A stretch of DNA of 64,000 bases from positions 248,001-312,000 of the forward strand of contig NZ_JACHHG010000001.1 of assembly GCF_014202645.1 (NCBI RefSeq), written 5' to 3'. The DNA is from Deinobacterium chartae (lineage in GTDB: Bacteria > Deinococcota > Deinococci > Deinococcales > Deinococcaceae). Below the pieces are notes generated by a model. It had not been told where the DNA came from, made no database searches, and saw nothing but the letters and a program-made list of their open reading frames with translations. Numbering within the stretch: position 1 is the first letter of the stretch; every line of letters starts with the position of its first letter. Positions 47,684 to 55,800 of the stretch are shown one piece after another. The position numbers and the translations under genes were made by a program.

Positions 47684-48393
47684 CCCGGCGCGTGGACGAA
47701 CGGGTACGGGAGCTGTGCGGCACCGCCGACCATCCGCTCGCCGGACCGCTGCGGCGCTGGTGCCAGGAATCGCGGCCGTTTTTGGCCTTCGCCGAAACCC
47801 ACGCCTCCAAGATCCGTAAAAAAACGCGCCTCGCCGCCGAGGAGGGCGAGCGAACCGACCTGCTGGCCGAACTGGCCCTGGCGGCCTGGCTGATGCGCGA
47901 CCGACGCTTCGTCGTCGGTTACGAGCCGCACCGCGCAAGCGGCGGTCGCGGACCGGATTTCCAGGTGGTCTTCAAGACCCACACCACCCTGAACGCGGAA
48001 ATGACCCGGTTGCGCCCGACCGACCCGGCGCAGGAGGGGGCTGGGCCAGCCCTGCGGCTGGCCCGGGCGCTGTGCGCCAAGGTCGGGCAGTTTCCAGCGG
48101 GCGAGATGGGGCTGCTCGTCGTCGTCGTGCCGCCTGCTATCGCAGACGCCGCCCTGGTGCCCACGGCGGTGCGGCTGCTGGATGCGGCCACGGCTCCGGT
48201 CGCCGTGGCCGCGTTGTCAGCAGACCGCGTACGCGGCTATCAGCGCCGACGTCAGCACCTCAGCGCGCTGCTCCTGTGCACGCTGGACGCGGCGGGCGAA
48301 CTGCATCCGGCGCAGCTTTGGCTCAACCCACAGGCACGCTGCCCGCTGCATCCCGAAGTTCACAAGCGCTTCCTTCGCGCGCTGCCCCCCTGA
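47680..48393 (+). CDS. hypothetical protein with possible PD-(D/E)XK nuclease-like core
   Basis: A 237-residue protein. The stretch TDLLAELALAAWL, then GGRGPDFQVVFKT, then LNAEMTRLRP places a Glu (64), Pro-Asp (92-93) and Glu (107) in the order seen in PD-(D/E)XK folds. The usual Lys after the last acid is replaced (E-M-T), so an active nuclease is uncertain. It is preceded by a possible leader peptide, and TTG 47662 is an alternative start. No family recognised. Confidence 0.5.
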   Translation: MTRRVDERVRELCGTADHPLAGPLRRWCQESRPFLAFAETHASKIRKKTRLAAEEGERTDLLAELALAAWLMRDRRFVVGYEPHRASGGRGPDFQVVFKTHTTLNAEMTRLRPTDPAQEGAGPALRLARALCAKVGQFPAGEMGLLVVVVPPAIADAALVPTAVRLLDAATAPVAVAALSADRVRGYQRRRQHLSALLLCTLDAAGELHPAQLWLNPQARCPLHPEVHKRFLRALPP

Positions 48394-48397
48394 CCGC

Positions 48398-48976
48398 TCA
48401 GGACGCAGCGGCCCGGCGTCCCTCGAGGAAGGCGCGCACGTGGGCGCGTGGCTCGGGCAGCGAAAAGGTGCCGGGGAGTGCGCCCGAGGCAAACACCGAC
48501 ATCAGCAGGGGCCCGATCAGGGCCATCAGGGTCTGCGCGGGCGGCTCGGGTCGCAGCTGGCCCTCACGCTGGTAGCGGGTCAGCAGCTCGAGTACGCCGG
48601 CGACCACCCGGGCCGGGCCGGCAAGCGCCTCTTGCAGCTCGGGATGGCGCGGCATCTCGCTGATGCCGACCATCAGCAGGCGGCCGCGCCGCGTGACCAG
48701 CCGGATATAGGCCGAGACGACCCGAACGAGGTCCTCCTCGAGGTCGCCGCTGTGGTGGGCGATGTCGGCCTCGACCTGGGCCGCTTCGCGCTGCATCACC
48801 GCGCGCAACAGTGCGGCCTTGTTCCCGAAGCGCCGGAACAGCGTGACTTCGTTGACTCCGGCGCGCTGGGCGATGCGGCGGGTGGTGGCACCGCTGAGGC
48901 CGAACTCCTCGACGCAGGCGATGGCGGCATCGAGCAGGGACTCGAGGGTGGAATCAGCGGAGGGCTCTTGCGGCAT
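48398..48976 (-). CDS. TetR-family transcriptional repressor
   Basis: A 192-residue regulator. The N-terminal HTH is LLDAAIACVEEFGLSGATTRRIAQRAGVNEVTLFRRFGNKAALL, the rest a helical ligand-binding domain. It overlaps the FAD monooxygenase gene by 23 bases and probably follows it in one operon, with the palindrome at 50561-50580 before the first gene as likely operator. TATCAT 6 nt before its own ATG also allows separate leaderless transcription. The ligand is presumably the substrate of the monooxygenase. Confidence 0.87.
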   Translation of the reverse strand: MPQEPSADSTLESLLDAAIACVEEFGLSGATTRRIAQRAGVNEVTLFRRFGNKAALLRAVMQREAAQVEADIAHHSGDLEEDLVRVVSAYIRLVTRRGRLLMVGISEMPRHPELQEALAGPARVVAGVLELLTRYQREGQLRPEPPAQTLMALIGPLLMSVFASGALPGTFSLPEPRAHVRAFLEGRRAAAS

Positions 48977-50543
48977 GGGGCGATGATAGCGCGGTCCGGG
49001 CGTCTGAGGCGCGCAGGTGAAGCTGCGTGCCGAGGTAGGCGCGCAGCGCCGCCGGGTCGAGGCGGGTCGAGGCGTAAGCGACGTAGCCGTCCGGGCGCAG
49101 CAGGTACAGCGCGCACTCCGGCATTCCGGGCAGCGCGAGCGCGGGCAGGTGGTGCACCTCGAGCAGCTCCGGACGCAGCTCGCGCAGTTCGGTCAGGTCC
49201 GCGCGGCCCCAGGCACCCAGGGCCAGCAGCGTAAAGCGTTGGCCGCCCTGCAGCGCCAGCGTGTCGGTGCCGTCTACGGTCAGCCAGGGAAAGCGGTCTC
49301 CGGGCTGTACCGGCGCGCTGGCGGGCAGGTCTCCGGCACTCAGGCGGCTGTTTCGGTAGTGGATGCCGGTCTGCGAGACGGTCTTGAACACCAGGCGGCG
49401 GGCCGCCTCGAGGCGCAGCGCCCTGGGAATCAGCCAGGGAACCACCCGGGTGCGGGCCAGCACCGCCAGCGGGTGCGTCTGGACCGCCATGGTGAAAAAG
49501 CGGTCGGTGGTCTCAACCAGCCGCTGCGCCAGCGGACGGCGCTCGGCCTCGTAGCTGTCAAGCAGGGCTGGATCCGCCTGACCCTTGAGCACCAGCGCGA
49601 GCTTCCAGGCCAGGTTGTAGGCGTCTTGCAGGCCGGTGTTCATGCCCTGCCCGCCCGCCGGGCTGTGCACGTGCGCGGCGTCGCCGAGCAGGAAAACGTT
49701 GCCCTGCCGGAAGCGGGCAGCCACCCGGTGGTGCACCCGGTACACCGAGAACCACCGGGGCTCGCCGTAGCGCAGCCCTCCCCGGCTGGACCGCTCGAGG
49801 TAGGGACGCAGCTCGGAGAATTCGAGCTGCGCGCGTCCGGCGAGTTCGGGCGGAACGACGCCGACCAGCCGGAAACGGTGGTCACCGCGCATGGGAAACA
49901 GGCCCTGGAAGGTGTCGCGGGAGAGGTACAAGTTCAGCTCGCCCGGGCGCAGCTTGCCACGCACCTCGAGGTCGGCCACGAAGAACAGCCGCGCGTAGGT
50001 TCCGCCCTCGAAGGGAATGCCCAGCGCGTGCCGGATCGTGCTGCGCGCGCCGTCCGCACCCAGCACGTAGCGGACCTGCACGCGCTCCTCTCTGCCCTCC
50101 GGCCCGCGCAGGCGGGCGACCGCGCCGCCCGGGCCGTCCTCGAGGCCCAGCAGTTCGGTGTTCCACTCGACCGTCAGGCCGTGGCGCGCCAGATCCTCGC
50201 CCAGCAGGCGTTCGGTGTGGTCCTGCCCGAGCACGAACAGGTACGGGTAAGGGGTGAGGGCCTGCCCGATGAGTCCCAGGGGAACTTGGGCAGCGCTGAC
50301 GTTGTCGGCGTAGATGTTGACGACCTCGGCGGGCTGCCCTTCGCGCAGCGCCGCAGCCTCGAGCCCCATCTGGCGGAAGATCTCGAGGCTGCGCGCCTGT
50401 ACGGCGACCGCCTTGGTCTGTACCGATGGCCCGCCTGAGCGCTCGATCAGGCGGGGGCGAATACCGTGGCGCAGCAGTTGGGCCGCGGCCATCAAGCCGG
50501 TGGGGCCGGCACCCACGATCAGAACTTCGGTCGTTGCGTTCAT
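48954..50543 (-). CDS. FAD-dependent aromatic hydroxylase/monooxygenase (PHBH/UbiH fold)
   Basis: A 529-residue flavoprotein: FAD motif VLIVGAGPTGLMAAAQLLRHGIRPRLIER, the DG motif VLGADGARSTIRHALGI, and FLLGDAAHVHSPAGGQGMNTGLQDAYNLAWKLALVL (GD motif). The C-terminal thioredoxin-like domain of phenol-hydroxylase relatives is present (PGDRFPWLTVDGTDTL...YLLRPDGYVAYAS). Relatives hydroxylate aromatics or antibiotics such as rifampicin. AGGAGG precedes the ATG. It is expressed from the promoter/operator at 50561-50609 and probably serves detoxification. Confidence 0.9.
   Translation of the reverse strand: MNATTEVLIVGAGPTGLMAAAQLLRHGIRPRLIERSGGPSVQTKAVAVQARSLEIFRQMGLEAAALREGQPAEVVNIYADNVSAAQVPLGLIGQALTPYPYLFVLGQDHTERLLGEDLARHGLTVEWNTELLGLEDGPGGAVARLRGPEGREERVQVRYVLGADGARSTIRHALGIPFEGGTYARLFFVADLEVRGKLRPGELNLYLSRDTFQGLFPMRGDHRFRLVGVVPPELAGRAQLEFSELRPYLERSSRGGLRYGEPRWFSVYRVHHRVAARFRQGNVFLLGDAAHVHSPAGGQGMNTGLQDAYNLAWKLALVLKGQADPALLDSYEAERRPLAQRLVETTDRFFTMAVQTHPLAVLARTRVVPWLIPRALRLEAARRLVFKTVSQTGIHYRNSRLSAGDLPASAPVQPGDRFPWLTVDGTDTLALQGGQRFTLLALGAWGRADLTELRELRPELLEVHHLPALALPGMPECALYLLRPDGYVAYASTRLDPAALRAYLGTQLHLRASDARTALSSPHAARALR
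48983..48988 (-). promoter_or_regulatory. -10 box before the TetR gene
   Basis: TATCAT on the minus strand, 6 nt before the ATG, inside the end of the monooxygenase gene. Confidence 0.4.
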
Positions 50544-50560
50544 TCGGACCTCCTGGCACA

Positions 50561-50580
50561 GCAAGCAAGTGCTTACTTGC
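50561..50580. promoter_or_regulatory. TetR-type operator, 20-bp imperfect palindrome
   Basis: On the plus strand GCAAG-C-AAG-TG-CTT-A-CTTGC: symmetric except for central and one flanking position. It abuts the -10 box of the monooxygenase promoter and resembles operators of AcrR/TetR proteins. Confidence 0.75.
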
Positions 50581-50609
50581 ATGGTAATTCGAGGCCCTCT
50601 CCCCGTCAA
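50581..50609 (-). promoter_or_regulatory. promoter of the FAD monooxygenase/TetR operon
   Basis: On the minus strand, -35 TTGACG (50604-50609), 17-bp spacer, -10 TACCAT (50581-50586). The palindromic operator follows without a gap. Confidence 0.8.
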
Positions 50610-50622
50610 GAGCCGCTCACGG

Positions 50623-50657
50623 CAAAAAGCCGGGCGCGCCCCAAGGGCGCGCCCGGC
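50623..50657 (-). terminator. terminator of the LysM/M23 peptidase gene
   Basis: A perfect 13-bp stem GCCGGGCGCGCCC / GGGCGCGCCCGGC with a 3-nt loop, followed on the minus strand by TTTTTGCC, 14 nt after the stop. Confidence 0.85.
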
Positions 50658-50671
50658 CGAAACGGAAGGCG

Positions 50672-51337
50672 TCAGCGAATGGTCATCGGGTCGATGGGTT
50701 TTCCGTTGCGGTACACCCGGAAGTCCAGGTGATTGCCGGTCGAGATTCCGGTCGAGCCGACCCGGGCGATGACCTGACCGGCCTCGACCCGCTGTCCGGC
50801 GCGCACCAGCAGCGCGGAGTTGTGGCTGTAGCGGGTGCGCCATCCCGCGCCGTGATCGATCAGAACGCTCTGACCGAAGCCGGTGCGGTCCCAGCCGGCC
50901 AGCACCACCCGGCCGCCGCGCGCCGCGCGGACCTGCGCCCCACGCGGCGCGGCGATGTCGATGCCGTTGTGCTGATGCGTACCGGCGACTTTCATGGCCC
51001 GCCAGCCAAAACCGCTGGTGATATGTCCGGCCAGCGGCCAGAACCAGCGCGAGATCGCAGCGCGCAGGCTTGCGGGCTGCACCTTGGGCGTGCTCGCCGC
51101 AGCGGCCCGCTTGCCCGATCCGGGCAGGTTGATGACCGTGCCCACCTGGACGCGATCAGGATTTTTGATCTGGGGATTCATACCCCGCAGGGCATGCAGG
51201 GTCATTCCATGCGCCTGGGCAATTGAAAACAGCGTTTCGCCGCGCGTAACCGTGTGCTGGGTCAGAGCGTACGCTCCGCTGCTGAGGCCGAGGACTGCGG
51301 CGGCAATCAGGGTAAGGAGGGGTTGTTTACGCTTCAC
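50672..51337 (-). CDS. exported LysM-domain M23 peptidase family protein
   Basis: A 221-residue protein with a signal peptide (KRKQPLLTLIAAAVLGLSSGAYA), one LysM repeat (~26-72, QHTVTRGETLFSIAQAHGMTLHALRGMNPQI) and a LytM-like domain. The metal motif HxxxD is H123/D127 (HNGIDIA), and SHN is at 171-173. The last motif, usually HLH, is HLD (203-205), with Asp in place of a zinc His. It may cleave or only bind peptidoglycan. I chose GTG 51337: TAACCT lies 7 nt upstream and inside the longer frame's first codons. Confidence 0.88.
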   Translation of the reverse strand: MKRKQPLLTLIAAAVLGLSSGAYALTQHTVTRGETLFSIAQAHGMTLHALRGMNPQIKNPDRVQVGTVINLPGSGKRAAAASTPKVQPASLRAAISRWFWPLAGHITSGFGWRAMKVAGTHQHNGIDIAAPRGAQVRAARGGRVVLAGWDRTGFGQSVLIDHGAGWRTRYSHNSALLVRAGQRVEAGQVIARVGSTGISTGNHLDFRVYRNGKPIDPMTIR

Positions 51338-51637
51338 GACGAGCAGGTTAGGGGGCAAAGATCACCCGAATGTTAAGGCACTTGAATGATAAACTCATTA
51401 TTCTAACATCTAATACAACAACCCCGTCTCGGGGGCAAAAAGCTGTTCTCACCGTTCAAGATGCGCTCGAGGCAGGCTCTGGTATGAGAGCGAGCAGAAG
51501 CCTACAATGACCGAACGTCACCCTCGCATCACAGCACCGCCCTGCCTCGTCGCACCGGCAGCCCCGGGTTATCACGCTGCAGTCATCGTGCCACTGACAA
51601 GCTAAACAGCACGGCCTGATACCGCCGCGAGGAACCG
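51338..51637. other. divergent intergenic region, AT-richer
   Basis: 300 bases between divergent genes. It holds the M23 -10 box and an inverted repeat AATGA-N5-TCATT at 51385-51399. The plus-strand gene has an AGGA site before its ATG but no promoter I would name. Confidence 0.4.
51345..51350 (-). promoter_or_regulatory. leaderless -10 box of the M23 gene
   Basis: TAACCT on the minus strand, 7 nt before GTG 51337. Confidence 0.55.
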
Positions 51638-52210
51638 ATGAGCGAATACGATCTTCAATGCGCCGACCATAACCGTCAAACTTCATTCCGCTGTCCTGCC
51701 ACGCGGCTTGCCCAGCGTGACCACAGGCTCGCACGCCTGAACGCTGCGATCAAGGACGGCATCCTGGAAACGCTGCTCCAGGACTGTGCCGACCAACTCG
51801 GGCTGTTCCTGAGCGTGTACCACCACAACCGGCGTCTTGCACACGCAGCCCCCGGAAACTGCGACGGTCTTGCCGAGCATCCCTACCAGGACCTGAACGA
51901 ACACGAACTGCTGCGCGCTCTGGGGACAGAACGCTCCTGCACGCGGCCCGCTTCCGCCGAGACCGCCCTCGAGGAAGCGCTGAAGCGGCCGCGCGGCACG
52001 GTTTTCTGGCTGAGCGAAACCGGCCGGGTCCGCCGCCGCTTCAACCTGGCCGGCTTCCTCGACCGACTCGAGTTCGAATTTTTCGCGCAGCGCTGCCCGG
52101 ACCACCCGGGCATGCTGTACACCTTCAGTCTGGCCGACGACGGGGCCCTGCTGTCCCGGCGCGCCGCCGTGCCCCAGACGAACACGCGAACCCGCCCGGA
52201 ACTGCGCTGA
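51638..52210 (+). CDS. hypothetical protein
   Basis: A 190-residue soluble protein, unusually rich in Cys (CADH, RCPA, CADQ, GNC, SC, CPDH) and His. It has no signal peptide or membrane helix. The spaced Cys/His at the N-terminus (QCADHNRQTSFRC) might bind a metal. AGGA lies upstream of the ATG. No family recognised; it stops 10 bases before the convergent copD. Confidence 0.55.
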   Translation: MSEYDLQCADHNRQTSFRCPATRLAQRDHRLARLNAAIKDGILETLLQDCADQLGLFLSVYHHNRRLAHAAPGNCDGLAEHPYQDLNEHELLRALGTERSCTRPASAETALEEALKRPRGTVFWLSETGRVRRRFNLAGFLDRLEFEFFAQRCPDHPGMLYTFSLADDGALLSRRAAVPQTNTRTRPELR

Positions 52211-52219
52211 ACGCGGCGC

Positions 52220-53329
52220 TCAGCGTGCCAGAAACGGCAGCACCGCCTGCTGCCCGTCCCATTCCAGCCGGGCCTGCCAGCTGCCCGCCATCCACAGGGT
52301 CGCCGTTCCCTCCAGCGCGTCCCCGCGTCTCTCGAGGCGCAGCGTGACCGGCTGCATCGGGTGGTCCAGCATCTCCAGCACCACCGATGGTGGCGCGGCG
52401 CGCCAACCCTCGAGGCGCAGCCTCACCCCCTGACGTCCGATTCCCTCGAGGTGCCCGCGTAGCGACTGCCCGCCCAGCTCGGCCCCAAGGTCTTGCAGCG
52501 ACACGGCAACCACGCCCTGACTGGGAGGTTGCGGCGGAGCGCTCGAGGTCAGCACGCCCGAGGTGACCAGCAAGGCCACCAGCAGCACGCTCTCGGCACG
52601 CATGCTCAGGCGCAGCGGCCGGGTGGCGACCCGGCGCATCAGTACCAGGCGGTTGAGTGCCGCTACGCCCACCACGGCCACGAACAGCGCGACCTTGACC
52701 AGCAGCGCCTGCCCATATCCGCTTTGGGTCAGCGCCTCGGTGGACGGAACGTGGGTCAGCGCGGCCAGCGTTCCGGTCAGCGCCAGCATGGCCACGCTCC
52801 ACAGCCCGATGCCCGAGGTGCGGTCCAGGGCCGCGCGCACCCGGGTGGCCCTCGAGTTCCAAGTCTCCGAGCGCTGCCATGCCAGCAGCAGCACGGACGC
52901 GCTCCACACGGTCATCGCCAGCAGGTGCAGCACGTCGAGCACCAGCGTGGGCGGCCCGGCGGCGCGCCCGTGGCTGGTCCAGCTAACCGACACCAGCAGC
53001 GCCAGCGCCAACAGCGGCACGGGCCAGCGCAGGCATGAGCGCCCCAGCTCGAGCAGCAGCCAGGTGGCCAGCAGCAGCCGCGCCAGCACCGCCTGCCCCT
53101 GCAGGCTGCCCAGCAGGTACTCGCCAAAATCGCGCAGCGCAAACGCGCCGAGCAAACCGGCCAGCGTGGCTGCCACCTCGAGCAGGCTGCCAGTCAGCAG
53201 CAGCAGCCAGCCGGCCAGCGTCACCCGGCGCGGGAGCGGCACGCCCGGCGCGCTCAACGTCCGAAAGCTCGCACTCCCGACCAGCAGCACCAGCCCGACG
53301 AAGGTCAGGGTTTTGAACAGCCAGACCAC
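52220..53329 (-). CDS. copD: copper resistance protein CopD-like membrane protein
   Basis: A 369-residue protein with about eight membrane segments (FKTLTFVGLVLLVGSASFRTL, WLLLLTGSLLEVAATLAGL, DVLHLLAMTVWSASVLLLAW, LVKVALFVAVVGVAALNRLVLMR) and a C-terminal beta domain outside the bilayer. It is the CopD/PcoD family member that acts with CopC in copper import or handling. GGAGC precedes the GTG at 53329. It is the last gene of a three-gene operon. Confidence 0.85.
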   Translation of the reverse strand: MVWLFKTLTFVGLVLLVGSASFRTLSAPGVPLPRRVTLAGWLLLLTGSLLEVAATLAGLLGAFALRDFGEYLLGSLQGQAVLARLLLATWLLLELGRSCLRWPVPLLALALLVSVSWTSHGRAAGPPTLVLDVLHLLAMTVWSASVLLLAWQRSETWNSRATRVRAALDRTSGIGLWSVAMLALTGTLAALTHVPSTEALTQSGYGQALLVKVALFVAVVGVAALNRLVLMRRVATRPLRLSMRAESVLLVALLVTSGVLTSSAPPQPPSQGVVAVSLQDLGAELGGQSLRGHLEGIGRQGVRLRLEGWRAAPPSVVLEMLDHPMQPVTLRLERRGDALEGTATLWMAGSWQARLEWDGQQAVLPFLAR

Positions 53330-53377
53330 GGATGCTCCTTCACGGGCCGAGAACAGGCAAACGGCCCATGACCCTCC

Positions 53378-53797
53378 TCAGCGCACGTTAAAGACGTAAA
53401 ATCCCTCGGTGGTGTGCGTGTCCACCGACAGCACCTTCCACATCACCACGTAGGCTCCCGGCGTCAGGTTCTGCTTGAGCGGCAGCGTCACCTCGCGCGC
53501 GGTCCGCGCCTTCTCGCTCACCCCGAGGTCGGCGCGTTGCGAAGCGTCATCGCGGCGGTTCAGGTGCTGGGCCTTGAGCATGCCCGCCGCCGCGTTGACG
53601 CGCTGCACGCTGCCCGTCACCCCCACCGGGTAGACCTTGAAGGTCGAGAACTTCAGTTCGACCTCCTCGCTGAAGCGCAGCTTCACCTCGCGCGGGGCGG
53701 CCACGCGGCTTCCCTCGGCGGGCGTGGCCGACTCGAGCTCGGAATGCGCCAGCGCCACCGGGAATACCAGCGCGGCCAACAGAATCAGGTGTTTCAT
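53378..53797 (-). CDS. copC: CopC-domain copper-binding protein
   Basis: A 139-residue exported protein: signal MKHLILLAALVFPVALA, then mature N-terminus HSELESATPAEGSRVAAPREVKLRFSEEVE with the copper His at position 1, and C-terminal YVVMWKVLSVDTHTTEGFYVFNV holding the second His. A copper chaperone in the periplasm for CopD. GGGAGG precedes the ATG. Confidence 0.9.
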   Translation of the reverse strand: MKHLILLAALVFPVALAHSELESATPAEGSRVAAPREVKLRFSEEVELKFSTFKVYPVGVTGSVQRVNAAAGMLKAQHLNRRDDASQRADLGVSEKARTAREVTLPLKQNLTPGAYVVMWKVLSVDTHTTEGFYVFNVR

Positions 53798-53825
53798 CGC
53801 AACCTCCCAGAACGAGGGCCCCGGA

Positions 53826-54248
53826 TCAGGGCTGCGCCGGGAAGAACAGGGTGTTCAGCGCCTTGACCTCGTGGGTCTTGAACTCGGTATTGATCTGCTG
53901 ATCTCCGATAAATCCGCTCACCCGCACCGTGTACTCGCCGGGAACGGTCAAAACGATGTCGTCGGTGTACGCGCCGGGTTTGTTGTACTGCGCGCGCAGG
54001 GTCATGTCGCGGCTCGCGCGGCCGTCCGGCGAGATCAGCGTGACTTTCAGGCTTTTCTCGAGGTTCGCGACCGGCTGCCCCTGCCCGGTCTGCACGATCA
54101 GGTCCAGGCCGTTGCGCTGGTCGGTGAAGGCCGGCTCGGACAGCAGTCCGAACACGATGCGGTACTGTCCGCCCGCGACGGTCTGGGTCTGATGGGCAAA
54201 AGCGCTGCCCAGCATCAGGGCACACACGGTAATCAGGGTCTTTTTCAT
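53826..54248 (-). CDS. exported protein of a copper operon, YtkA/FixH-like beta domain
   Basis: A 140-residue secreted protein: signal MKKTLITVCALMLGSAFA, mature start HQTQTVAGGQYRIVFGLLSEPAF again with His first. The body is an Ig-like beta sandwich (LDLIVQTGQG...KVTLISPDGRA...PGEYTVRVSGFIG), reminiscent of YtkA-like domains. By context it may bind copper and work with CopC/CopD downstream. AGAGGG precedes the ATG. Confidence 0.72.
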   Translation of the reverse strand: MKKTLITVCALMLGSAFAHQTQTVAGGQYRIVFGLLSEPAFTDQRNGLDLIVQTGQGQPVANLEKSLKVTLISPDGRASRDMTLRAQYNKPGAYTDDIVLTVPGEYTVRVSGFIGDQQINTEFKTHEVKALNTLFFPAQP

Positions 54249-54345
54249 ACCCTCTACTCTCTCCTACCCGGCTTAGGCGCTTTGTCCTCAGAATTATTCT
54301 GATGCGGCGTGCCCCCGCGCCCGCCCTTCTTCTACCATAACACCT

Positions 54346-54351
54346 TAAAAT
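54346..54351 (+). promoter_or_regulatory. leaderless -10 box of the histidine kinase gene
   Basis: TAAAAT 6 nt before the ATG at 54358. Confidence 0.5.
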
Positions 54352-54357
54352 ACAAGG

Positions 54358-55221
54358 ATGCGCCCCGCCCACTACCGCCTGCTCGCCCTGCTCTCCGCAC
54401 TGCTGGCCGTGGCCCTGGTCCCGCTGTTCCGCCTGATCGCCCGCGTCACCCCCGGCCTCGAGGGGTGGTACGAAACCCACCACATGCTGACCGACACGCT
54501 GCTGGCCGGTTTGGCCGGAGGGTGCGGCGCGCTGGCCACCTACGCGCTGCTGCGCCGCGCCGGACGGCCGCTCGAGCGGCTCGAGGCCGGACTGAGCCGC
54601 CTGCCGCACGCCAAGCTGGCCCCGGTGGGAGTCGCGCACATCGACCGGGCGGTCGAGCAGATCAACGCGCTGCTCGACCTCGAGGCCCAGGCCCAGCAAC
54701 TGCGCGAACGCGAGCACCTGCAACTGGCGCGCGGCCTGCACGACGGGGTGTTGCAAGACATCGTGGGGGCCCGCTTCGCCCTGGCGCGCGGTGACGCCGC
54801 CGCAGCCCTGGAAGCGCTCGAGCGCGCCTCGGGCTCGCTGCGCGACGGCATCCGGCACATCGCCCCGCCGGAGCTCGAGGTGCTGGGGCTGCGCGCCGCC
54901 CTCGAGGACCGCGCCGAGATGCTGGGCCTGCAACTGAGTGCCACCGGCCTCGAGGATGTTCCCAAGGAACTGCAGCTCGAGGTGTACCGCCTCGCCGAAC
55001 ACGCGCTGGTGAACGCCCTGCGCCACGGCGAGGCGCGCAGCGTGCGGCTGCGTTACCGCCACGGCGAACTGCGGGTCCTCGATGACGGGCGCGGCTGCGG
55101 CGAGGACCCGCGGCTGGGGCTGGGGCTGAAGCTGGCGCAGGCACAGCTGCGCCTGCGCGGGGGCGACTTGAGCCTGCGTCCGCTCGAGCGCGGCAGCGAG
55201 CTGAGGCTGTGGTGGGCGTGA
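54358..55221 (+). CDS. NarL-type two-component sensor histidine kinase (HisKA_3)
   Basis: A 287-residue kinase with two N-terminal membrane helices (LLALLSALLAVALVPLFRLIARV; TLLAGLAGGCGALATYALL), a short HAMP-like linker and HisKA_3 with His near 128 (ARGLHDGVLQDIVGARFAL). The ATPase domain keeps LAEHALVNALRHG and DDGRGCG. The tiny periplasmic loop WYETHHMLTD may be the sensor; its two His suggest metal. It overlaps the response-regulator gene and lies divergent from the copper operon, so copper sensing is possible but unproven. Confidence 0.87.
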   Translation: MRPAHYRLLALLSALLAVALVPLFRLIARVTPGLEGWYETHHMLTDTLLAGLAGGCGALATYALLRRAGRPLERLEAGLSRLPHAKLAPVGVAHIDRAVEQINALLDLEAQAQQLREREHLQLARGLHDGVLQDIVGARFALARGDAAAALEALERASGSLRDGIRHIAPPELEVLGLRAALEDRAEMLGLQLSATGLEDVPKELQLEVYRLAEHALVNALRHGEARSVRLRYRHGELRVLDDGRGCGEDPRLGLGLKLAQAQLRLRGGDLSLRPLERGSELRLWWA

Positions 55222-55799
55222 GCGTTCCGATGCGGGTCCTGATCGTGGAGGACCACAGCCTGGTGCGCACCGGGCTGCGCCACCTGGTCGAGGAAGCGCT
55301 GCCGGGCGCGCAGGTCCGCGAGGCCGCCAGCCTGAGCGAAGCCCGGCTGCGCCTCGAGGACATCGATCACGTGCTGCTCGACCTCTCGCTGCCCGACGGC
55401 AGCGGACTGGACCTGCTGGCCGAGATCGGGCAGCGCGTGGCGGTCACGGTCCTGACCGCCTTCGACTCCCCGGCCTTCCGCAGGCGCGCGCGCGACCTGG
55501 GTGCCCGGGCCTTCCTCAGCAAGGATGCCCGGCCCGAGGAGTTGCGCGGGGCGCTGCTGGGGCTGCTCGAGCCGCCCAGCGTGCGCGGGCACGAGCGGCT
55601 CACCCCGCGCGAGCTCGAGGTGCTGCGCGAGCTGGGCGCGGGACGCTCGAGCGCTCAGATCGCGCGTCAACTGGGCATGGACGAGAAAACGCTCTACACC
55701 CACCGCCGCCACCTGATGCAGAAGTTGGGCCTCGACGGCACGGCCGCGCTGCTGCGTTACGCCACGCTGTACTGGCTGGGCCAGGGGCGCTCGAACTGA
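55218..55799 (+). CDS. NarL/FixJ-family response regulator
   Basis: A 193-residue regulator: receiver with ED acidic pair (LIVEDHSLVRTGL), phospho-acceptor D55 (HVLLDLSLPDGSG), LSKD Lys, and a LuxR-type HTH (LTPRELEVLRELGAGRSSAQIARQLGMDEKTLYTHRRHLMQKLGL). I chose GTG 55218, which overlaps the kinase stop (GTGA); ATG 55230 is an alternative. Partner of the preceding kinase. Confidence 0.88.
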   Translation: MSVPMRVLIVEDHSLVRTGLRHLVEEALPGAQVREAASLSEARLRLEDIDHVLLDLSLPDGSGLDLLAEIGQRVAVTVLTAFDSPAFRRRARDLGARAFLSKDARPEELRGALLGLLEPPSVRGHERLTPRELEVLRELGAGRSSAQIARQLGMDEKTLYTHRRHLMQKLGLDGTAALLRYATLYWLGQGRSN

Positions 55800-55800
55800 C

